DNA of 5,084 nucleotides from contig JASHYD010001263.1 of NCBI GenBank assembly GCA_030043175.1, forward strand, positions 1-5,084, given 5' to 3'. The notes under the pieces are model-generated. The model worked only from the letters and a program-made list of their open reading frames with translations, made no database searches and was not told the origin of the DNA. Positions 1 through 4,717 of the stretch are shown piece by piece. Positions within the stretch are counted from its first letter, which is position 1, and each line of letters opens with the position of its first letter. The translations under genes and the position numbers were made by a program. The stretch is from Xanthobacteraceae bacterium. Its GTDB lineage: Bacteria; Pseudomonadota; Alphaproteobacteria; Rhizobiales; Xanthobacteraceae.

Positions 1-501
1 CTCCTCGTAGGCCGCCCTGGCGCAGGCGAGCGCGTAGTGCGGATTTGCCTTGTAGCCGTCGAAGAAATGCTCGCAATCGAGCAACACCTCGCGACCCTTC
101 GCCTTGGCGGCGCGCACGCTGTCGCGGATCGAGCAGAGATTGTCCTCAAGCGTCGTCTCAAGGGCGACGCGCACGTGGTAGTCCCAGGTCTTCGCCACAT
201 AGCAAATGGCGTCGGCGCGGGCATCGAGCAACGCTGCAAGACCTGGATCGTTGGCGGTCGAGCGGCCGGGCCGCCGCGCCATGCCGAACGCCGTGAATAT
301 CGCACGATAGCCGCGCTCGCCTGCGAACAGCTCGGTGTCGACCGGGTTCGCGCCCGGATAGCCGCCCTCGATATAATCGACGCCGAGATCGTCGAGCAGC
401 GCCGCGATGGTGAGCTTATCGTGCAGCGTGAAGTCGACGCCGTTGGTCTGCGCCCCATCGCGCAGCGTGGTGTCGAATAAATAGAGGCGTTCGCGCGGCA
501 T
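1..501 (-). CDS. cimA: (R)-citramalate synthase, N-terminal part (runs off left edge)
   Basis: Condenses pyruvate and acetyl-CoA to (R)-citramalate in the cytoplasm, the first step of the threonine-independent route to 2-oxobutanoate and isoleucine. The frame is open for 167 codons from ATG 501 to the left edge; the family is about 520-540 residues, so roughly the first third is present. Visible are the LeuA/HMGL-like TIM-barrel opening FDTTLRDGAQ (residues 9-18, with catalytic and metal-site R14 and D15), then DDLGVDYIEGGYPGANP near 38-54, FTAFGMARRPGRS near 68-80, AKTWDYHVRVALETT near 103-117 and DCEHFFDGYKANP near 141-153. These segments match the alphaproteobacterial citramalate synthase/2-isopropylmalate-synthase-like family better than true LeuA. 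An in-frame TGA two codons upstream fixes ATG 501 as the first possible ATG; only a weak GGTGA-like ribosome site precedes it. It is the last gene of the minus-strand set, about 250 bp after the GNAT gene. A related acyl-CoA lyase-type synthase is the main alternative, but less likely. Confidence 0.93.
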   Translation of the reverse strand, partial: MPRERLYLFDTTLRDGAQTNGVDFTLHDKLTIAALLDDLGVDYIEGGYPGANPVDTELFAGERGYRAIFTAFGMARRPGRSTANDPGLAALLDARADAICYVAKTWDYHVRVALETTLEDNLCSIRDSVRAAKAKGREVLLDCEHFFDGYKANPHYALACARAAYEE

Positions 502-645
502 TGTTCACCATCAATTGCAGAGCACGCAGGACAGACGACAGGTGCAGGGGCGCCGCGGGTGGCCGCGTTGCCGGCAGACGCGGCGCGCAAGGCGGGCGCC
601 GGCCACAAAGGTCACCGCCATTGGCGCTAAGCTGATCGGCTTGGA

Positions 646-670
646 CTCCCTCCCGTGTGGGGGAGAGGAG
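646..670 (-). repeat. Imperfect GC-rich palindrome between GNAT gene and cimA
   Basis: Plus-strand bases 648-654 (CCCTCCC) face 661-667 (GGGAGAG) across a 6-base loop. In the minus-strand transcript the one non-Watson-Crick position becomes a G-U pair, so the stem is good in the direction in which the flanking genes are read. There is no following U-run, so it is not a classic intrinsic terminator. It resembles the degenerate CTCCC/GGGAG palindromes common between rhizobial genes. The rest of the 248-bp gap (502-749) shows no coding region or promoter that I can support. Confidence 0.4.
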
Positions 671-749
671 AAGCGGCAGGCTTCGCCAAGTCTCAACCTG
701 GCCCCCGCGACGGGCCCTCCTGCCTCTGTCGTGCGGGCTTCGGGACAGC

Positions 750-1253
750 TCATGACACGCTCCGGCGTCCTGCGGACAGCGTCTTTTCGACCGTCGTATT
801 GGCAAGCCACTCGTTGTTTCGCGATACCGAGTTGCGCCGTTGCGGCACAAAACCGCGGCGCGTGAAGAAGCCGAGGGCGGTATCGCTGGCATCCGCGGTG
901 AGCTTGGCGGCGCCGCGTGCCGCCGCGAGCTTTTCGATTGCATCGCAGAGCTGGGCCCCGATGCCCCGCCCAGCCACGGCGGGATGGACATAGAGCATGT
1001 CGATGACATCGCCGCCCGTGAGAGCCGCAAAGCCAACCGCTGCGCCTTCGATGGTGGCGACCAGGGTCAACTCGCCCGTAAGCCGCTCGCCAAATGCCGC
1101 TTCGTCGCTGGCCGAGGCCATCCAGGCGGCCTGCTGAGCCTCGGTGTAGTCGTCGCTCGTGAGCTCCGCGATGCTGGCGCGCAAGATTTCAGCGAGCAAC
1201 GGCGTGTCGCTTAACAGAAACGGCCGCAAGCCGGCGGGCGATTTGACGGTCAT
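750..1253 (-). CDS. GNAT-family N-acetyltransferase, YafP-like
   Basis: A 167-residue single-domain Gcn5-related acetyltransferase, expected to move an acetyl group from acetyl-CoA to an unknown amine in the cytoplasm. The N-terminal strand and helix LRPFLLSDTPLLAEI lies at 9-23, DYTEAQQAAW at 35-44 follows the pattern of E. coli YafP, and strands at 62-68 and 72-78 lead to the acetyl-CoA motif A, IDMLYVHPAVAGRGIGAQL (84-102), where R96-G97-x-G99 makes the pyrophosphate-binding loop. LTADAS (118-123) and GFFTRRGFVP (128-137) are the usual motif B region, and WLANTTVEK (149-157) closes the domain. About nine residues follow as a tail. ATG 1253 is preceded by GGGGGAGGG with about 10 bases of spacing, a good ribosome site. 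It sits between cysS upstream and cimA downstream on the same strand, with about 250-bp gaps on both sides. The substrate cannot be told from sequence. Confidence 0.9.
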   Translation of the reverse strand: MTVKSPAGLRPFLLSDTPLLAEILRASIAELTSDDYTEAQQAAWMASASDEAAFGERLTGELTLVATIEGAAVGFAALTGGDVIDMLYVHPAVAGRGIGAQLCDAIEKLAAARGAAKLTADASDTALGFFTRRGFVPQRRNSVSRNNEWLANTTVEKTLSAGRRSVS

Positions 1254-1330
1254 GACGCCGCGCCCTCCCCCGCTTTCTCAAGGCAATCGCGTTTATGCGC
1301 GGTCCTCGCCTCCCCCGGCTGGGATGAGGC

Positions 1331-1360
1331 CGGCATTTGCGCGCTTTGCCGCAAATGGCG
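1331..1360 (-). repeat. Inverted repeat (hairpin) between cysS and the GNAT gene
   Basis: CGGCATTTGCG (1331-1341) and CGCAAATGGCG (1350-1360) are 11-base inverted arms with one mismatch around an 8-base loop. No T-run follows on the minus strand, so it is not a standard intrinsic terminator. It could stabilise the cysS 3' end, attenuate read-through to the GNAT gene, or be a repeat relic. Confidence 0.45.
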
Positions 1361-1414
1361 GGTCAGCTGGCCTCGCCGCGGGCTCTCAGTCGCAAGTCTG
1401 AGCTTGCATAGCCG

Positions 1415-1444
1415 CGCCCTCACCCCGACCCTGTGCCGGCAAGC
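1415..1444. repeat. Degenerate half-copy of dispersed GC-rich intergenic element
   Basis: Read on the minus strand this is CGCTTGCCGGCACAGGG followed by TCGGGGTGAGGGC. It is similar in order and content to the segment at 4488-4516 after maiA (CCGCAAGCGGGCGAGGG then TCGGGACGGGAG). The match is imperfect and was judged by eye, so this is a probable relic of the same family rather than a clear copy. The rest of the 247-bp gap (1254-1500) has only the hairpin at 1331-1360, a weak stem at 1473-1482, and the GNAT ribosome site. Confidence 0.35.
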
Positions 1445-1500
1445 GAAACGGCGGCCGGCCCACGTGCGATTACCCGAACGGGCAGAGCGCCTTTGCCTCG

Positions 1501-2934
1501 TCATCGCGCCATCTCCCAGGCGGTGCCATCCTTGGTATCCTTGAGCATCACACCCATGGCAGCGAGTTCGTCGCGGATGCGGTCGGACTCAGCAAAGTTC
1601 TTCGCCGCACGTGCCCTTGTTCGAGCCTCGACAAGGGCGTTGATTCTCGTAGCGTCAACCTGCTTTCGCCGCGGATGCCGGTTCAAGTATGTGCCGCATG
1701 TCGTTTCGAGCAGCCCTAAGAGTTCTGCCGACGCTTTGAACGTGCGTTTCAGCTCACTGTGACGAAGAGCTGGCGTCGGACCACGAATCTCGCCCGCGAT
1801 GGCGTGAAGCCGCGTCAGTGCGTTCGGAGTGTTGAGGTCGTCGCAAAGCGTTTGCAGCACGACCCGATCAGGGCCGGCCCTTGCGTCCGATGCCATGTCG
1901 CCGACAATCTCGTACCAGTGGTCTATCGTTCTCTCGCTCTCCTCAAGTCCCCGCATCGTCCAATCGATTGGCTGCCGGTAGTGGGTGCGCAGCATATTGA
2001 GGCGGATGACCTCGCCTGGCCAATCAGCGAGCAGCTGGTGGATCGTCACGAAATTCCCCAGGCTCTTCGACATCTTCTCGCCTTCGACCTGCAAGAACCC
2101 GTTGTGCATCCACCAATTCGCCATTGCGGGCGCATGGAATGCGCAGCGCGATTGGGCGATCTCATTCTCGTGGTGGGGAAACACGAGATCGATTCCGCCG
2201 CCGTGAATATCGAAAATCTCACCGAGGTGCTTCCATGACATCGCCGAGCATTCGATATGCCAGCCGGGTCGGCCGGCCGCGGCGATGCCGCAGGGCGACG
2301 GCCAGGCGGGCTCGCCCGGCTTCGACGGCTTCCACAGCACGAAATCCATCGGATCGCGCTTGTAGGGCGCCACGTCGATGCGCGCACCGGCGATCATCTC
2401 GTCGAGCGGGCGTTTCGACAGCTTGCCGTAGTCGGCCATCGACGGCACGCTGAACAGCACGTTGCCCTCGGCCACATAGGCGTTGCCGGACTCAACCAGT
2501 CGCTCGATCAGCCCGCGCATCTCGGCGATGTGCTCGGTCGCGCGCGGCTCGACCGTGGGCGGCAGGCAGCCGAGCGCAGCCACATCCTGGTGGAACTGCC
2601 GATCCGTTTGCTCGGTAACCTTGCGGATCGCCTCGTTCAGCGGCAGATCGGGATATTCCCCCGCCGCCCGCGCGTTGATCTTGTCGTCCACGTCGGTGAT
2701 GTTGCGCACATAGGTGACGGTCGTCTCGCCTTTGCCGCCGTCCCACACACCCTCTTTGGCGAGGTAGCGCAGCAGGCGGAACAGCACGTCAAACACGATC
2801 TCGGGCCTGGCATTGCCGATATGGGCGAAATCGTAGACGGTGGGGCCGCACACATACATGCGCACGCGCTGGGGATCGATCGGCGCGAACACCCGCCTTT
2901 CGCGGGTGAGGGTGTCGTAGAGCTTCAGTTCCAT
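1501..2934 (-). CDS. cysS: Cysteine--tRNA ligase (cysteinyl-tRNA synthetase)
   Basis: Attaches cysteine to tRNA-Cys using ATP in the cytoplasm; essential class I synthetase. The protein is 477 residues from ATG 2934 (E. coli CysS is 461). The HIGH-type signature is AHIGNARP (37-44) and the KMSKS loop is KMSKS (287-291). The four zinc ligands expected from the E. coli enzyme are present: C29 in [11 protein letters not shown]229 in [10 protein letters not shown], and H254 and E258 in [21 protein letters not shown] (78-87) is also typical. The C-terminal part holds the DALR-like helical domain (DDLNTPNAL) and ends in the usual [10 protein letters not shown]. An in-frame ATG at 3006 would add 24 residues, but family members begin at MELKLYDTL, so 2934 is chosen although no strong ribosome site precedes it. 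By hand count GC is about 66% in the first half of the gene and about 60% in the second. Confidence 0.97.
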   Translation of the reverse strand: MELKLYDTLTRERRVFAPIDPQRVRMYVCGPTVYDFAHIGNARPEIVFDVLFRLLRYLAKEGVWDGGKGETTVTYVRNITDVDDKINARAAGEYPDLPLNEAIRKVTEQTDRQFHQDVAALGCLPPTVEPRATEHIAEMRGLIERLVESGNAYVAEGNVLFSVPSMADYGKLSKRPLDEMIAGARIDVAPYKRDPMDFVLWKPSKPGEPAWPSPCGIAAAGRPGWHIECSAMSWKHLGEIFDIHGGGIDLVFPHHENEIAQSRCAFHAPAMANWWMHNGFLQVEGEKMSKSLGNFVTIHQLLADWPGEVIRLNMLRTHYRQPIDWTMRGLEESERTIDHWYEIVGDMASDARAGPDRVVLQTLCDDLNTPNALTRLHAIAGEIRGPTPALRHSELKRTFKASAELLGLLETTCGTYLNRHPRRKQVDATRINALVEARTRARAAKNFAESDRIRDELAAMGVMLKDTKDGTAWEMAR

Positions 2935-3106
2935 CGCCAATAATGCCCGCTTGAGACCGGAAGATGCACACCAATGCGGCCGGCTCCCGCTGGCCAGGGC
3001 GTCCATTCGTCTCGGGGGCGAGAAAAGACGGCCTCAGCCAGCTGGTGCTAGCCGATAATCTCCGGGCAAATGCCGCAAATCGCCAAAAGGCCGTTCATGG
3101 TGGCGC

Positions 3107-3135
3107 ACAATGGTCATGTGCAGTGGCGCCGTCAA
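3107..3135 (-). promoter_or_regulatory. Candidate sigma-70-type promoter for cysS
   Basis: On the minus strand CTTGACG gives a -35 of TTGACG (3135-3130), five of six to consensus and with the leading C favoured in alphaproteobacteria. A 17-base spacer follows, then CATTGT (3112-3107), which keeps the key A at position 2 and T at position 6 of the -10. An 8-T run on the minus strand (3151-3144) lies just upstream and could serve as an UP-like AT-rich element. The -10 is weak, and the start would leave a leader of about 165 bases. Confidence 0.45.
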
Positions 3136-3237
3136 GAGCTTCCAAAAAAAATCCGTAGTGTCGGCGACCCTACTCTGGCATATGTGTGCCCCTCGCGTGC
3201 AACAAAGCGCCCGCTCGATCGTTAAGACTTGGTGTAC

Positions 3238-3263
3238 GGAATCCGACCAAAATAGGGTTCGTC
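3238..3263 (+). promoter_or_regulatory. Weak EcfG-like (general stress sigma) promoter candidate
   Basis: GGAAT (3238-3242), a 17-base spacer and CGTC (3260-3263) differ at one base in each half from the alphaproteobacterial EcfG consensus GGAAC-N16/17-CGTT. The geometry fits: transcription would begin near 3270, just before the ribosome site at 3277-3283 and ATG 3290. Two mismatches in such a short motif make chance occurrence quite possible. Confidence 0.25.
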
Positions 3264-3289
3264 CTCAGGATTTCTAACGGTGGTTTGCT

Positions 3290-3598
3290 ATGCGTAAGCT
3301 TTTCGTTGTCCCGACAATCATTGTTGTTGTTGCTTGGGCATTGCCGGCCGGCGCCGAAACCAGGGTCTTCATTGTGGAAAACCAGCCCGATGGCTATGGC
3401 ATCGATCAGTGTCTGGCGAGCGGCGCGAATTGCGGCAAGCCGATGGCGAGCGCCTTCTGTCAGTCGCGCCAATACACCCAGGCCACATCATTCCGCAAGG
3501 CCGAGCCGGACGAGATCAGCGGCGGCAGAGCGTCTGGTGACGTGGCGTGCCGCACCCTGCGCTGCATCGACTTCGTCGCCATCGAGTGCGAGAGGTGA
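3290..3598 (+). CDS. Small exported six-cysteine protein of unknown function
   Basis: A 102-residue protein whose function I do not know. A Sec signal peptide is clear: MRK, a hydrophobic core from about residue 4 to 18 (VVPTIIVVVAWAL), and an AGA cleavage site after residue 22, leaving about 80 mature residues in the periplasm or outside. The mature part starts TRVFIVENQPDGYGIDQCL and has six cysteines (C41, C48, C57, C87, C92, C100). All of them lie in the mature chain, which would allow three disulfides. Similar short proteins with the DGYGIDxCLASG...CGxxxAxAxCQSR pattern and a closing FVAIEC are, to my recollection, conserved hypothetical proteins of Bradyrhizobium and relatives. ATG 3290 has a good ribosome site, ACGGTGG at 3277-3283. 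Cysteine spacing and the signal peptide argue strongly that the frame is real. It is divergent from cysS and lies 94 bp before maiA, so it could share a transcript with maiA. Confidence 0.85.
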   Translation: MRKLFVVPTIIVVVAWALPAGAETRVFIVENQPDGYGIDQCLASGANCGKPMASAFCQSRQYTQATSFRKAEPDEISGGRASGDVACRTLRCIDFVAIECER

Positions 3599-3623
3599 TT
3601 TCAGACTACAGGCGGACCACACC

Positions 3624-3686
3624 GGACAGATGACAGAGGGCGCTCTCTAACGTAATTATCTGTTATCCGGTATCTGTCATCTGTCC
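3624..3686. repeat. Perfect 14-bp inverted repeat upstream of maiA
   Basis: GGACAGATGACAGA (3624-3637) is exactly the reverse complement of TCTGTCATCTGTCC (3673-3686); 35 bases separate the arms. The right arm ends six bases before the maiA ATG. The left arm is made of two reversed copies of the 7-bp unit described at 3657-3691. No T-run follows, so this is not a normal terminator for the upstream gene. Confidence 0.85.
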
Positions 3687-3691
3687 TCTGA
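3657..3691 (+). repeat. Five-unit 7-bp tandem repeat abutting the maiA start
   Basis: The bases divide into TATCTGT, TATCCGG, TATCTGT, CATCTGT and CCTCTGA. The first, third and fourth units share ATCTGT exactly; the second and fifth are diverged. One base later comes the maiA ATG (3693). The run takes the place where a Shine-Dalgarno sequence would be, and none is seen there. Confidence 0.75.
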
Positions 3692-3692
3692 C

Positions 3693-4328
3693 ATGAAACT
3701 CTATTCCTATTTCCGCTCGTCTGCCGCCTACCGCACGCGCATTGCGCTCAATGTCAAGGGCATTGCATTTGAAACTCTGTCGATTCACCTGACCCGCAAC
3801 GGCGGTGAGCAGCATGCGGCGGAATTTCAAGCCGTGAATCCACAGAAGCGGGTGCCGGCGCTGGCGCTGGATCATGGCGAAGTATTGCTGCAATCGCTCG
3901 CCATCATCGAATATCTGGACGAGGTCTATCCCGACCCGCCGCTGCTGCCGAAAGACCCGATCGAACGCGCACACGTGCGGGCAGTGGCGCAGATCATCGC
4001 TTGCGACATCCATCCGCTCAACAATGTCGGCCCGCTCAGCTATCTGCGTCGCACCCTCAAGGCCGACCAGAGCGCGATCCAGCAATGGTACCAGCACTGG
4101 ATCATCACCGGGTTCGAAGCGATCGAGGCGCTGATAAGGCCCGCACCCTATGCATTCGGGCGCCACGTGACGCTCGCTGATGTGTGCATCGTGCCCCAGG
4201 TCGCCAATGCGCGGCGATTCAACGTGCCGCTTGATCGCTTTCCCGGCATCGTCGCCGCCGAGGCGGCAGCCACCAGGCTTTCCGCATTCGACGCCGCGCG
4301 CCCGGACCTCCAGCCGGACGCCGAATAG
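3693..4328 (+). CDS. maiA: Maleylacetoacetate isomerase (zeta-class glutathione transferase)
   Basis: Catalyses glutathione-dependent cis-trans isomerisation of maleylacetoacetate to fumarylacetoacetate in the cytoplasm, a late step of tyrosine/phenylalanine breakdown through homogentisate. The protein has 211 residues, the usual family length. The N-terminal thioredoxin-like domain starts MKLYSYFRSSAAYRTRIAL: the zeta-class serine motif is S9-S10, with alanine at the place of the cysteine of the eukaryotic SSC motif, as in many bacterial members. The cis-proline is P55 in KRVPAL, and the glutathione-contacting Q67-S68 is in LLQSLAIIEYLDE. The all-helical C-terminal domain has IIACDIHPLNN (101-111) and the conserved TLADVCIVPQVANARRF segment, and it ends in QPDAE as relatives do. 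The start agrees with the family, but no ribosome site precedes it; a 7-bp repeat run sits there instead. No homogentisate dioxygenase or fumarylacetoacetase gene is in the window, so a gentisate-type role (maleylpyruvate isomerase) is the alternative. Confidence 0.92.
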   Translation: MKLYSYFRSSAAYRTRIALNVKGIAFETLSIHLTRNGGEQHAAEFQAVNPQKRVPALALDHGEVLLQSLAIIEYLDEVYPDPPLLPKDPIERAHVRAVAQIIACDIHPLNNVGPLSYLRRTLKADQSAIQQWYQHWIITGFEAIEALIRPAPYAFGRHVTLADVCIVPQVANARRFNVPLDRFPGIVAAEAAATRLSAFDAARPDLQPDAE

Positions 4329-4481
4329 TATTGTGGGATCGGCACGGGGCTGATTCGTGTCGCTCGCTCCGCAACCTGCGCGCCAAGCGCGAACCTGTTG
4401 CCTTTTCCCGCCAACGCACGGCACCGTCGCGTGGCCGTGCCCGTCTTCCCCGCAGCGTGGACACGTAAAGGCCCATGATTG

Positions 4482-4503
4482 CCTTGTCCGCAAGCGGGCG
4501 AGG
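4482..4503. repeat. GC-rich palindromic element, copy 1
   Basis: CCTTGTCCGC (4482-4491) pairs with GCGGGCGAGG (4494-4503) with two G-U pairs in plus-strand RNA, the real loop being CAAG (4491-4494). It shares the GCAAGC centre and the following GAGGGT with the element at 4635-4657. Confidence 0.55.
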
Positions 4504-4532
4504 GTCGGGACGGGAGAGGGTCGGGACGGGAG
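4501..4532. repeat. 16-bp direct tandem duplication
   Basis: AGGGTCGGGACGGGAG occurs twice, back to back and without mismatch, at 4501-4516 and 4517-4532, and AGG (4533-4535) begins a third unit. It starts inside the right arm of the palindrome at 4482-4503, so it looks like a slippage or copying product of that element's flank. Confidence 0.9.
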
Positions 4533-4634
4533 AGGCGTCACTGGGCGCGTAGCGCCGCGAGCGCGCCGCGCGACACAAAATGGGCTTCCCCTTCGATTGA
4601 TCGAGCCTTAGAAAAACCAGAACAGGCAGGTGAA

Positions 4635-4654
4635 CTCTTCGCGCAAGCGGAGAG
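4635..4654. repeat. GC-rich palindromic element, copy 2, with GCAA loop
   Basis: CTCTTCGC (4635-4642) and GCGGAGAG (4647-4654) form an 8-bp stem with one G-U pair and a GCAA (GNRA-type) tetraloop; GGGT follows. It is a good RNA hairpin about 65 bases upstream of the start codon at 4718 and could lie in that gene's leader. Confidence 0.6.
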
Positions 4655-4673
4655 GGTAATCAACGGGGATCAC

Positions 4674-4688
4674 GCCCTCAACGAGGGC
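4674..4688 (+). repeat. Short perfect hairpin before the DUF2865-like gene
   Basis: GCCCTC (4674-4679) and GAGGGC (4683-4688) form a perfect 6-bp stem with loop AAC. It ends 16 bases before the ribosome site at 4705. It is followed by TCTTGG rather than a T-run, so termination is unlikely; a leader stem is possible. Confidence 0.45.
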
Positions 4689-4717
4689 TCTTGGACTTAT
4701 CGGTAGGAGCGAGAACG

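Larger units (their letters stand above)
2935..3289. other. Divergent intergenic region between cysS and the small exported-protein gene
   Basis: This 355-bp stretch separates the minus-strand cysS from the plus-strand gene at 3290. I see no convincing gene in it. The one open frame of note, plus strand 2964-3158, lacks a recognisable protein pattern. It holds a candidate cysS promoter (3107-3135, minus), an 8-base A-run at 3144-3151 just upstream of that promoter in the minus direction, and an EcfG-like candidate at 3238-3263 (plus). If the cysS promoter is right, the cysS leader is about 165 bases long. No T-box-like structure is apparent, nor would one be expected in a proteobacterium. Confidence 0.7.
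4329..4717. other. Repeat-rich intergenic region after maiA
   Basis: This 389-bp stretch has no convincing gene. Open frames cross it on both strands, but they show no family pattern and are expected at this GC. It holds two palindromes with a GCAAGC centre (4482-4503 and 4635-4654), a 16-bp tandem duplication (4501-4532), smaller stems at 4416-4440 and 4544-4556, and a hairpin at 4674-4688 near the next gene. No classic terminator with a T-run is seen for maiA, and no strong promoter for the gene at 4718. Confidence 0.65.

Noticed and set aside
37..480. 147-codon plus-strand frame opposite cimA
   Set aside because: The minus strand gives an unmistakable citramalate synthase; this is its antisense shadow.
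416..1036. 206-codon minus-strand frame across the GNAT-cimA gap
   Set aside because: It overlaps both real genes in another frame; its protein is low-complexity in R, A and P and matches nothing I recognise.
1759..2238. 159-codon plus-strand frame opposite cysS
   Set aside because: Antisense shadow of cysS with no family pattern.
2257..2943. 228-codon plus-strand frame opposite cysS
   Set aside because: It covers the conserved cysS catalytic domain in antisense and its protein shows no recognisable motif.
2935..3006. 24-codon extension of cysS to ATG 3006 as the main start
   Set aside because: Family members begin at MELKLYDTL and the added residues look like translated leader; kept only as a low-interest question.
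2964..3158. 64-codon plus-strand frame in the divergent intergenic region
   Set aside because: No ribosome site or protein pattern, and it runs through the candidate cysS promoter.
3229..3257. Sigma-70 promoter reading TTGGTG before the small exported protein
   Set aside because: At 16-18 bases of spacing no acceptable -10 is found.
3314..3332. TTG/GTT triplet run in the signal peptide
   Set aside because: It simply encodes the valine-rich hydrophobic core; only a few units and no sign of instability.
4400..4470. Zinc-ribbon-like CPRCGEDGHGH reading on the minus strand after maiA
   Set aside because: Only one CxxC and a later lone cysteine appear, with no ribosome site or domain context; it lies in repeat-rich intergenic DNA and is probably chance.
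3663..4541. 292-codon open frame on the minus strand opposite maiA
   Set aside because: It is antisense to a clearly recognised maiA, has no domain pattern, and long antisense frames are expected in GC-rich genes.
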